NCBI GenBank assembly: GCA_022605405.1
Contig: JABYQQ010000009.1
Location: 1,240,001 to 1,304,000, forward strand
Reading direction: 5' to 3'
From: Earliella scabrosa
Taxonomy: Eukaryota; Basidiomycota; Agaricomycetes; Polyporales; Polyporaceae
DNA length: 64,000 bases
Below are positions 22,357 to 31,869 of this stretch, in pieces (the first letter of the stretch is position 1; the number at the start of each line of letters is the position of its first letter). Position numbers and translations under genes: made by a program. The notes under the pieces are model-generated. The model ran no database searches. It was given only the letters and a program-made list of their open reading frames with translations, and had not been told where the DNA came from.

Positions 22357-22829
22357 ATGTTCGTCGCCGCCGCCGCCACTTTCCTCACCATATTGCGTAC
22401 CCCATCTCTCGTGCTCGCCCTGGCTACTCCCCCAGCGTTCATCCCAAGCGCATCCCCCATCACCGACTCCAAGGGCGTCCCCACACATCCCATCGTCCAA
22501 TCCAAGACCAACGGCACCCAGCCCGTTGCTGCCAGGGAACGACCTCCATGTCGAACGTGTTCTTCAAGACCTGCAGCTCCATCGACTGTATTCAGGCGCT
22601 AGGGGAGTGCCAGTTCTTCGGTCTCGAAACAATCCCTCGGGGTGTATGCATCGACACCATTCCGTTCATGTCCTTCGCGATCAACCAGCCCAGCGGCGCC
22701 GGCCTGGGGTTCCCAATCCTCATCGGACCCGCCGGCTGCCCGGCGGGAAAGCTGGACTCGCTTGAGACGGTGAACATGTGCTTCAATCTCAACACCCCGT
22801 TAGGAGGCTTCATATTCCCATTGGACTAG
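22357..22829 (+). CDS. Small cysteine-rich secreted protein
   Basis: The start gives a clear signal peptide (MFVAAAATFLTILRTPSL, then LVLALATPP). The C-terminal part lies in another frame and runs ...NVFFKTCSSIDCIQALGEC... to a stop at 22829. It holds six cysteines (KTC, IDC, GEC, GVC, AGC, NMC). The frames can be joined by an intron of 41 or 59 bp ending at GCTGCCAG (22539). Both possible donors (GTCCAA, GTCCCC) are poor, so a one-base frameshift is the alternative. Expected size is about 130-140 residues. Six cysteines in a short secreted protein suggest disulphide bonding, as in effector-type or cell-wall proteins. I do not recognise the family; it is not a hydrophobin, because the eight-cysteine pattern with a CC pair is absent. 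Confidence 0.55.
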
Positions 22830-23294
22830 CCTGGAGTCCTGTTCCCTCCGCCGGATTATGTGAGTGTACGTCGATAGTAGCTGCAGTCCAGTATGAGTTT
22901 GGCTGAACTCTGACACACAGGGTCCTCAAAACGATTTTCTGTGGGGAGGTGAAGCTTCGCTCGAACGTATCTGGATGAGGACCAGGAGAGTTGCTTGGAG
23001 AGGATGCTGTGTTCAACAGCACGAATGCGCTTCCAGGAGCACCAAAGATATATATCCCAGCTGCAGAGACGTACATACAAAGTCCGGATTGTGAGTCGCG
23101 AATTCTTCCGGGTCACCGCGAACGACAAGCTGCATGTGTGCGAAGGTAACGCATTGCACTCCCAATCATGGTGCTCGCATTGTCGTTTACCGCGGGCGCA
23201 ACTTGATCGCATTATGCAGACGCTGGCAATACATGTTGGACACGCCTTGCACACGTACTACTCGGCGCGCATTCCCAAGCAGCCGCCTGCGAGG
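22830..23294. other. Intergenic, no gene seen
   Basis: 465 bp between the 3' ends of the secreted-protein gene and the Crinkler-like gene. Only short frames are present. Confidence 0.4.
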
Positions 23295-24783
23295 TCAAGT
23301 CGCCTGCAAGGACAGACTCAACCATGAGCATGAGAACGCACTAAGTAAAAGCACAGGACGCACCTGCACATTGATTTCCATCAAGAACGCGTCTGCCCGA
23401 TGGTCGGCTCTCTTTACGTGGTCATTCCAGCCTGAAGGAAAGGTCCACGGCCGAGTCTTGTTCTCAGAGTCGCCTTCGGGACACACGAGCACACAGTGGA
23501 CTCGGATCTCCGGATCCGTCCGTTGCTTCTTCACGACCGGTCCGTTGTACATCTGCGTTGCCTCGGGCTGCATCTGCGGGCGAGACAGCTTGTCGAGGTG
23601 CCTCTGTAGAATGGAGATGATGTTCTGGATTCTGGCATATCCCTGCAACTCGGAGCCGGCGTGTTGCGCCGAAATGCCCATCTGGAAGAGGAATAGATCG
23701 GCGGAAAGCGTCTCGGCCTCCAGGTCGTAAGAGACGAGGAAAGAGTCGATGAGAGGGAAGTCATAGCTTTGAGGAACGTAGTATTCGACATCCGTCAGCG
23801 TCGGTGTCTCCTTGGTGATGGACTCCGTAGTGAAACGGACGCATCGCTGGATGCGCCTGGGTAATGTGAATGTGCGGTCCATCAACTGGGACGACTCGGT
23901 GTCGAGGATGAAGGCGGACTGCTCCATTTTCATCGGCTTTAGTTGCCAAATGTCCGGCCAGCGACGGTTCAATCGAATATGGCGGTGCGCAAGGGGACCG
24001 AAGAGCCACCCGATAAAGGCACGTCCCACAGCCCGAGGGAGGGTCCAGGAGGAAAATTGTCGCATGAGTTCAAGCTCTTTCCCTTCGTCCCCGCGAGTCC
24101 ACTCCTGCACGCTCCTCTTCGCTATCTCGCGCGTCTTGAATTCGACAGACCAGTTCACCGGCTTCCCCACCTCGGTAAGGGGACGGATGCAGAGGATCAC
24201 GGAGGTCGTGATTACTGACAATCGCATGAAGGGTTTTCGTCAGCTGGTCGGATGTTATAACAAGGTGCTCGTGCCGTGCAAGGACCTCATTGTAACCGTC
24301 GTGCAACAGCAGCGCATGAAACACGTCGCGAGCCACGCCTCCATACTCTGCGATCATTTCATCGACCAGGATATCGAGCGCGGCGTCCGCCGAACCGGGA
24401 CGATCTTCACAGCATGCTCTGAGACGTCGAAGGGCACCGGGGTTTGAGAACGAGGAATCGCGGCTCGGGTCTTGCCATGACTTCAGGAGGAATGACTTCA
24501 TTTTCGCCTTCATCTCGGCGAAGCCTTGTTGAAGGCGCAATCTAGAGAGCTCACTCGCGTTATCAGTCAACACAGGTGCGTCCCACCCCGCCGTGGTACC
24601 TTTCACGGTGATTAGGGGCAATGAGATCAAGAGATGATGAGGGACGACGTACTCGCAGTCGCCGACGACACAGAGTCGGGCAGAGAGTTGGACTGACTGA
24701 GAGTAGGAGGAACTCCTGTGGTCGACCCAGTCGTTTCCATCGTGGTATGGTGTCAGCTTCAGGGGGTGGGTGACCGAGAACAA
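23295..24783 (-). pseudogene. Crinkler/RHS-like protein, 5' end missing or unresolved
   Basis: Three phase-consistent exons on the minus strand: 24220-24783, 23364-24170 and a tiny last exon 23295-23303, giving about 459 residues. The frame has no ATG at its left edge; it stays open in the same frame through 24842, where an acceptor-like CATAAGCAG lies. The segment IAEYGGVARDVFHALL fits the GG-x-x-R motif after the P-loop domain of Crinkler and RHS-type proteins. The C-terminal part (YYVPQSYDFPLIDSFLVSY, then LFLFQMGISAQHAG and VHCVLVCPEG) resembles the restriction-enzyme-like domain of the same group. No intact Walker A is visible upstream, so the ATPase part seems lost or lies in unfound exons. 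Such proteins are widespread in fungi, and some act in the nucleus or against competitors. The family call is from pattern memory; it could be another STAND-like protein. Confidence 0.45.
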
Positions 24784-24785
24784 GA

Positions 24786-24834
24786 CGATTGTCGTGCATT
24801 TTCCGGCGGATCCGGCGGATCCGGCGGATGATAG
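24786..24834 (-). repeat. GC palindrome repeat, left copy
   Basis: Contains the unit TCCGGCGGA three times in tandem, making overlapping perfect palindromes (CCGGCGGATCCGGCGG-type). Read on the minus strand it matches 41353-41398 on the plus strand over about 45 bases, including the flanking ATGCACG. It coincides with the open 5' edge of the Crinkler-like frame. Confidence 0.6.
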
Positions 24835-24842
24835 GCGCCCAA

Positions 24843-25376
24843 TCTGCTTATGAGATGTTTAGCGCCCAAGGGCGAGATGGTTTAGAGTAGGTAGCGCCCA
24901 TGTGCGAGTTGGTTGGTGAAGTGATTCATGTGTGCGCCACGGAAGCCTTCCGCCTTGTGCTGCTAGTGTATCTCCTTCCTTCCTGCTTTTTGCACATTCT
25001 AAGCCACCTGATTGACCCCACCCACACCCTTTCATCCGAATATAAAGTTGCATCCCGAAGGTCACTGAACAATCACAAGTCAACCCTTGCGCTCTTCTTA
25101 GGTTCATCTGATATCTCGCAGGTGACCTCCTCCGGTCTTCGGGTCTTCCACTATATCCCTGAACAGGATGTGTTGAACGACTGCACTCTTCCTGCGGTTT
25201 TTGCAAGAGGTGGTCGCATTTTCTGCTCTCTTGGGAGAATTTGCTGAAGTTGTATCTTTGCGCAGCCTGTCGGTCTGTGGTCCTTAGAGCATGAACGGCC
25301 CGAAGGGCACTTGTCGCGAACATGCTGGACACCTTCATCGGCATTTGCGAAGACATCAGCCGCACGACGCATCTCG
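24843..25376. other. Intergenic, short repeats only
   Basis: About 530 bp. The motif GGGCGCTA recurs on the minus strand around 24849 and 24893. A TATA-like AATATAAAG sits at 25038-25046 on the plus strand. No gene is seen. Confidence 0.4.
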
Positions 25377-25710
25377 GCTTCACGCAAACTGTTGAAGGTT
25401 GTAACTCAGGACGCTCGTCCCCCTTCCACCTTCACGCAAACTGTTGAAGGTTGTAACTCAGGACGCTCGTCCCTCTTGCACCTTCACGCAAACTGTTGAA
25501 GGGACTCAGCACGCCTGCCTTCACGCAAACTGTTGAAGGTTGTAACTCAGGACGCTCGTCCCTCTTGCACCTTCACGCAAACTGTTGAAGGTACTCCGCA
25601 CGCTCGTTCCCCCTTCGCCCTTCACGCAAACTGTTGAAGGCCATAACTCACCCCGGCCTCCTCGCGGCTTCGCTCGTCCCCCCTTCCGCCTTCACGCCCA
25701 CTGTTGAAGG
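25377..25710 (+). repeat. Palindromic minisatellite, seven units
   Basis: A 22-bp unit occurs seven times, at 25377, 25429, 25481, 25518, 25570, 25619 and 25689. Each unit begins CCTTCA and ends TGAAGG around the core CGCAAACTGT, so each can form a 6-bp-stem hairpin. Six copies are identical or nearly so; the seventh has CGCCCACTGT. The spacers of about 15-50 bp are themselves related (GTAACTCAGGACGCTCGTCC recurs), so the true period is about 52 bp. The core AAACTGTTGAAG returns near 40151 and 40376. Confidence 0.85.
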
Positions 25711-25901
25711 CTGTACTAACTCAGCCCAGCCTCGCCTCCCACTTGCTCGCAGACACCGGGGCGTGCCCGTTGGCGCCCAGGTCTCGCCCCACCGACGGTG
25801 CCACCTCCTGTCTCTTATACTTGCCTCCTGCCTCGCTCGACGCTCTCTCCCCTGCCTCCCTGCCGCCGTTCCCTCTCGCTATCCCAACTGCCACCGACAT
25901 C

Positions 25902-28214
25902 ATGCTCCCGTTCTGCGAGATTGTCGCCCAACTGGCGCGTCTGCCCACACTCTATGCCCGGATCGAGCTCGCCCAAATCACCCAGTTCTTTGCATCGGTG
26001 GAGCGTCTGGAGCCTCTCATCACCCTCGTCGCCCCTCGAAGGACTGTCGGTCTCCCTCCCCTGCCTGTCAACGTTTGCGAGGCCCTCAGTCGCATTCTCC
26101 AACTGTCCCTCGTCGATGTCGCCGATCTCTGGAGCGTCCTTGGGGACCTAGCTCTGGCCGCCATCGGTCACGATCAGAACGACCCACAAGGCGCGGTGGA
26201 CCGAGCTCTCAATCCTCTGTGCAGTGTGCTGTCAATAGGTGCGTCCGGTTTCGCAGCGGTTGGTCTTGCCATTCCAATCGTGGACGGTTTGCCAGGTGTG
26301 GAAGTCGTCATGCCTCCAGTGCGCACTTGTATTGCGAACGGTTGTCCCGATCAGGGGAAAGCATTGGGGGCTCAGCGTAATGTCTTCCTCGGGCAGCTGT
26401 ATACCATGCGTCGCGGAGTCGTGCCGGTCCAGATCGTCACATTGTCTTGTCGCGGTGCGTCCACTCCGTTCCACTTCTCCGTCGCCGCGCGGTTCTCCCC
26501 CTACGCCCTCCCATGCCCCCGCAGACTCTGATGCTCTTCATACCCGCAGTATGCTCGACGACCTATCGGCCCAACTACTTCATCGTCTCCCCGAGCAAGC
26601 AAGACGCGACCCGCACGTACTATGGTGGAATGCCTGACGCCATCGAAGCCACGGAGAGCTCATTCGTCGACCAGGACTTTGCGCGGTGGACAAGGGCCAT
26701 GATGGCATTTTCTCAGTAAGTAGTCATATTGCGGGGATGTCCGGTCGTGAAAGCATGCCAACGATCGGTGTAGTGCGTCTGGCGAGACGATCGCCCGTGT
26801 CTACAACGCCAGCCTCACTCCGAAGGAGTTCCCGCATCCCCTCGCTGGTCGCACCGTTTGGCACAGCTTCTATATCCACGCCCTCCTCTTGGATTGCCTT
26901 CGTCGTCAACGCCCTCTACTCCTCCCTCATCACGGGCCCCAGGCGTCGCGCTATGAGGCCGCCCTAGATGACCGCAACGCAGCCATGGTCGGGACGGGCC
27001 AACTGATGTGGGCCCACGCGTGCAAGGAGTGCGAGAAGCTCATTCCTCCGGGTGGAGATCATGAGCCCTACAGTACGTCCTCCGTTCACCTGGACGCGGT
27101 CCTTGCTGACGGATCTTACCAGCTCGACTGTCCGCCTGCGTGATGGACGGGATCAGCATCGGTCACGCGCGATGCAACGTCGATCATTGTGTCGAACGCC
27201 TGAGAAGCCCTCGCGATCGGTTCTGCCCTCTGCACGACCCCATGCACAACATCTGCGCCATGACGGGATGTGACCTCCCGGTCACCACGGGATGAGGACT
27301 TGTAGAACTCCGGCACACCGCGCGTTCGAAACTGAGAAGCGTGAGCGGGGCAAAGCGATCTTCCGGCTCAAGCGGCGACTACAAGGTCACAACTCGTCTC
27401 ATGCTGACCACCTGCCTGCCGGCTCCCTCGAGGCGAGTCATTGCAAACGTGGTTAACGTACGTCCTTTACTTAGGCATTGCGAACAGATCGACGATCCGG
27501 ACGTGGCTGCCGCGATGGCCACGGAGGAAGAAGTTCAACACGCGGCCAGCTGCGAAGGCAAGCCCAACTCCCGCAAGAAGCAGAAGTCAGCCATCACCCG
27601 TCGTTTCACCCACAACGAGCAGCTCATCGTGCGCTGCTGTGGTATCATCATCGCACGCGCGACATTCTTCGAGGCGGAGTCAATGTCGAACGTGTTTGTG
27701 AGTCTCTCTGCCGCAGGCTATGTCGGGCTCCGATCTCATCGGCTTGTAGGAATTCTTGCTGCAATCTTTCCCGGAGGCCTGGCCCCGCGCTCAGCCGTCC
27801 TTCTGCTTCTTCGACAACAATTGCAGCTTGCTGAAGCATATCCGCGCGTCCGAGGAGTTGCGCTCCCGCGCGATCTCCGACATCGGCCTCCCAGTCGACG
27901 TCTTCCACGCAATCACCAAGCACAAGGAGACGGACGCTTTCTGTCAAGTGTACTGCAACCCGGCCGGTTTCCCGGAACTGTACAACGCCTCCAATCAATG
28001 GGTGTTCAACTCCTCCGCCGCCGAGCAGACCAATGTCTGGTTTGGCCAGTTTCTAGCCGTTGTGCGGGAAATGGGGGAAGTCAAGTACAACTTCTTCTTG
28101 GACGAGATGATCATCATCCACAACGAGTGGCAGGAGAGCGTCTTGGCGGCTCGCGGGGCGCTGCCAACTCTGGTACCACGCGAGGAACTGGCTCTGCCGC
28201 GGCATACGTTGTAG
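25902..28214 (+). CDS. KDZ-superfamily transposase, one apparent frameshift
   Basis: Exons can be read at 25902-26238, 26296-26454, 26550-26715, 26774-27072, 27123 to about 27400, about 27480-27697 and 27750-28214. Order of marks: a cysteine cluster (RTCIANGCP, then LSCR-VCSTTYRPNYF across an intron) as found in front of KDZ transposases; CVMDGISIGHARC with the first catalytic aspartate; the cysteine/histidine segment FCPLHDPMHNICAMTGC; RRFTHNEQLIVRCCGIIIARA; CFFDNNCSLLKH with the second aspartate; DVFHAITKHKETDAFCQVYC; and EQTNVWFGQF with the presumed catalytic glutamate, followed by YNFFLDEM. Around 27290-27296 the frame shifts by one base: the frame ending ...CDLPVTT hits a TGA, while the adjacent frame continues as RTCRTPAHRAFETEKRERG. 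The 27400-27480 junction is unclear. Apart from that the gene looks recent. The enzyme would cut and paste its element in the nucleus. Confidence 0.82.
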
Positions 28215-30351
28215 ATCAGACAGCATGTATTTTGTTAGCAGGGCAGCTCAGGATGTCCCCTCGAATGTAGCCGTCGGCGACGCGCTGATATCAGGCTCAT
28301 CCCTCCACCGCTTCCATTTGGGAAACCTTGCGCCGAGTCTCCGGCGCGATCGCGAGGCACATGTCTTTCGGCTGACCGCGCAGGCTCGCTCTGTCTATGT
28401 ACTGCGCGCACACCCCTGGGTGCGTTTGTTCTCCTTCGCCTCCTTACTAGACATTCGAGCGTTCGCGAACTGACGACCATCGCCCATGGTCCGAACGCGC
28501 TCTCAAAGTGAGTCTTGCGCCGCAAGATTTCTCTGACTCTGACTGGGGCGTCATCTCAAATTGATCTGCGTGCCTACTCGCAAAGCTCGGGCCCAGGTCG
28601 TGCGCGCACAGTTTCGTGGGCTCCGCGCAACCGGTGGTGAGTCTCAGGACGCCCTACAGACTCGCGCCCACGTTCATTCAGATATCTCGCAGGCTGCGAG
28701 TCGTTCTTTGGCGTCGTCGTCCCAGCACCTCCGCGGGGTCAGGCTCGCGACGGTCAGCAGGGCGGCCTCACGCGATATGTGGTCCCGACCCTCGGGCTTG
28801 GGGAATGCCGTGCCGGTCGCCTGCCTTGTGGCCCTCAAATCGTGGTTCCAGCAGAGGGAAGACCTTTGCGCGGTTCGCCCGACCTCGCGATGGGCGATCT
28901 CTCTCCCCATCTCCTCACAGGCGGTGCCGACGTGGAATCTCGCCAGGTTCGTGTATCAGTGCTACCGTGCGGCAGCCGGCGGCCACTCACCAGCGCCTTT
29001 CTCCAGGCCGTCCGGTCGAAGTCCTCTCTGCGTCGATTCAGGGCGGCCATGGAGTCCAATCAGTCACTCATGGCGCGCGTGGTGGAAACATGCAGTCTCG
29101 GGAGTTGGGGTCGACGCACCCGCGCCGACGGTGGCCCGCCGATCATTGACCGGGGCGGGCGACCCCGAACTGGCCGTGATATGGCCGATTGGTTGCGCGG
29201 GTATCCTATGCGCATGGATGGCTATGTAGTTCGGTGGTCGCGGCTGATGGAGCGGATCGAGCTCTGGTTTCCTTGTCGGTCGCCCACCTGCACCATGCGA
29301 CACCATGCTTCGCATGAGTTCTTTCATGGGGATTGGCGGTCGTTGGATTTGTGACCTAGATTGATCGTGGGGCGCACTCAGGCTCTCGTGCATGTATTCG
29401 CCCGAGCAACAGGGTGCCGCGTGTCTGACCAGCGAAGAAGTCGCGCGACGCAACGTCGGGCGGACGCTACGTCATCCATGTTGCCTTTTTGGGTAAGTGA
29501 TCCAATGGAGCAGTCCGTAGCGCCAAGCGGCTCCGAGTCCCATCTTGGTTTGCAACCATGAGTCCCGTTTCCTCGACCGCAGTCACAGCAGCGTCGCGCT
29601 TCAGTCCCCAGCCGCAAAGCCATCACTGCGTCAACGCTCGACCTGAGATTGGCACAGGTCCGTTACATTCTGCCTATGTGATGCCGGTTGGCGCGTCACG
29701 GTATGTCGCACCCCTCGTGTTCGTGCCGTCGTGGTGTAGATGTGTTGACCCCAGCCCCTCGGCCCGCACTGGGCCGGGGGATTCAAGCCGCAAAGGGCGG
29801 GCAAACATATCAGGCTGTTTTCAGTGATCCAGTGGAAGTCGGACACGCTGATTGCCCTGATTGCGACCGTCTAGGTCTCCCGCATGGTCCTGCGCGACGC
29901 CTGCAGCTCGTCCGCAGGCAAACTTGGTAGCAAGATAAGAATCTTACTGTTACCAAAGCCCGGGCGCCGCTTCTTCGAGGCTCTTGGGGTGACTCGTCGC
30001 GGTCGGGCACATTGTTTAAAATGTTGCCGGAGGTGCGACGAAGCTTGCTGCTGACGGTGTGCGTGCCGCCCTCAGGGGGCCCTCGGGACGGATTCTGCAG
30101 TCACGCTTGGACGGACGAGATTGCTAGCGTGCCTGTGATGCGCTCTCGGCCTGACACATGGATGGGGTGGAGACACCAGGCCTCCACATGAAATTTCCAT
30201 CAGCACGGGACTGTCCGTGAACAGTCTGAATGTGCGGCGCAGACCGACGAGACTGTACGCCATCCCCGCGACACTTGCACTTCCTGTGCGGTACGAGTGT
30301 CTGCTCTCAACCTGTCCGCCAGCTCCTTCCTCCTTCCACTCGTCCGCGACG
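28215..30351. other. Stretch with one unassigned frame
   Basis: A plus-strand frame at 28779-29354 has protein-like composition in its second half (FRAAMESNQSLMARVVE, then WLRGYPMRMDGYVVRWSRLM). A further exon-like stretch at 29390-29491 (ATG, MYSPEQQGAACLTSEEVARR) ends at a good donor, GTAAGT. They may be parts of one multi-exon gene, but I could not join them and see no family. The rest shows nothing I can name. Confidence 0.35.
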
Positions 30352-31704
30352 ATGTCGCTTCAACCCCTGAAAAAATTGTGAGCCATTACCTTGCCCGCAG
30401 TCTACGAGCCCTCAATTTAACTTGCATTGGGCGGCGCAGCCTCCCAATCGATGTCGTCTGCGCGATATTGTGGCAATGCGACATCCTCACCCTCCTGCGC
30501 TGGCGTTTCGTGTCCCAATTCCTCAAGCGCGAGGTGGAGCGGATTCTGAGGGCACATATGCTCATGCTCATCGGCGAGTTTGTCCCGGACGCGCACTTTG
30601 TTCTCTCCACGCTGTCCAGGTTCAACGCCGTCATCAGCGCCGAAACGGCGCTCGCCTTCTTCCTCGACGACCCCAGGCTGCTCACGAAGGACCTCGAGGT
30701 GTGCGTGAGCGAAGACAACTGCGAGCAACTCATCCAAGAACTCCGGGCCCACTTCCGGCGCGTGAAAGCGCCTTTCCTCAAAGTGCGGCCATGCGATGTG
30801 CAAGACGAGTACCTCAACACGGGGATGGATAGGATCGTGGTGCTCTACGCGATCATGAGCAACCACATGCGGCTGCGGTACATCCGGTTCGTCACCTCTC
30901 GCTGCCCCGGCCCCCTCCTTTCCGTCGTCGCGCAATTGAACACGGCGTTCATGTGCTTCTTCTCGGCGGACATACTCTCGTGTCCCTACGCTGCCCTGAC
31001 GCTACGTCGGCGGGCGATGAATCGCGGGAGGGATTGGGGCCTTCGGCGGCGACCTTGGGAGCTCCTGCGCAATCTGCGGTTGTTGGCGAGAGGCGCTTTC
31101 GTGCTAGGCCAGGACGCCGGGTTGCTGATTGATCCTCCCCTCGAACCTCCTCCTCCTCCCGAATACGCCGGAGCTTGGGAGACGTGGTGTCTGGGCCACC
31201 TGTTTCTATGCGGCTGTCGCATCCGCCACTTCGGCGACGACGGATGTCTCACCGCCATCATCGGCGACGCGCCGACGTCAGAGGTTGTACAGCGGTACCT
31301 CGTGCATCCCGGCCGCGAGGAGGGCGACAGTCACCGCGTTGTGGGTTGGAGATTTCCTGATCGCCCTCCAACCTGTCTGGGAGTTCACGACCATTCCAAC
31401 GACGAAGAGGGTCATCACGACGCGGGAGGTTTCTTGGTCGAGGTCTCGTACGTGCGGTTCAACTTTGAACCGTTCTTCGTCGGCGACCATATGCTCGGAA
31501 GCCGTGCTCGCTTGGTACGTCCACGGTTCGTGTGCTCGCCCAAAATCCCCCCGTCTAACACTCATACAGTGGACTGATTGGACCCTACTGCCATACAACG
31601 ACATCCTCCGCGCTCGCCTTTGCTACCGATGGGCATCCCGCGACCGGCCAGTCACCATGGATCTCGATCGCGCGATCGAGAGGTTCATGACGCTTGGGGG
31701 GTAG
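30352..31704 (+). CDS. F-box-like protein
   Basis: Three exons, 30352-30377, 30440-31514 and 31570-31704 (411 aa, phases consistent). The short first exon encodes MSLQPLKKF and splices to LPIDVVCAILWQCDILTLLR, an F-box start (LPxDVLxxIL...CD..TLL) that would bind Skp1 in an SCF ubiquitin ligase. It is followed by a segment typical of large Agaricomycete F-box families, with FNAVISAETALAFFLDD and KDLEVCVSEDNCEQLI, where a nucleotidyltransferase-like strand pattern is often seen. The remainder is specific to this group; its target is unknown. Without the first intron no ATG is available in frame, which supports the splice. The gene sits just downstream of the transposase. Confidence 0.65.
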
Positions 31705-31869
31705 CATAGTTGGCCTTACGGCATGTATTCTGCGAATGTCGAATGTAACATATACTTCGCTCTCGTCTTGGATGTGTGTGACACATCCCATGCAGGACCT
31801 GTGCACTCGGGTGCACTCGCACACTCGGACCGCACCATGAAGCATGATTATTATACGACATCGGGGATA

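Larger units (their letters stand above)
25377..28214 (+). mobile_element. KDZ-type DNA transposon remnant, borders unknown
   Basis: Defined by the transposase gene at 25902-28214; the minisatellite just upstream may belong to it. I could not establish terminal inverted repeats or a target-site duplication immediately around the gene. Confidence 0.5.

Noticed and set aside
24786..24842. Walker A P-loop in the frame SAGSAGSAGKCTT
   Set aside because: The spacing GxxxxGK[ST] is not met: the glycines fall at the wrong distance and the residue after lysine is cysteine. The string follows from the tandem TCCGGCGGA repeat.
25377..25710. Regular palindromic repeats with spacers, CRISPR-like at first sight
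   Set aside because: The genome is eukaryotic, the spacers are related to each other, spacing is uneven, and no cas gene is present. It is a minisatellite.
30297..30440. F-box gene starting upstream in one long frame from 30297
   Set aside because: That frame begins with GTG and has no ATG before the F-box. The ATG at 30352 with a 62-bp intron gives a proper F-box start.
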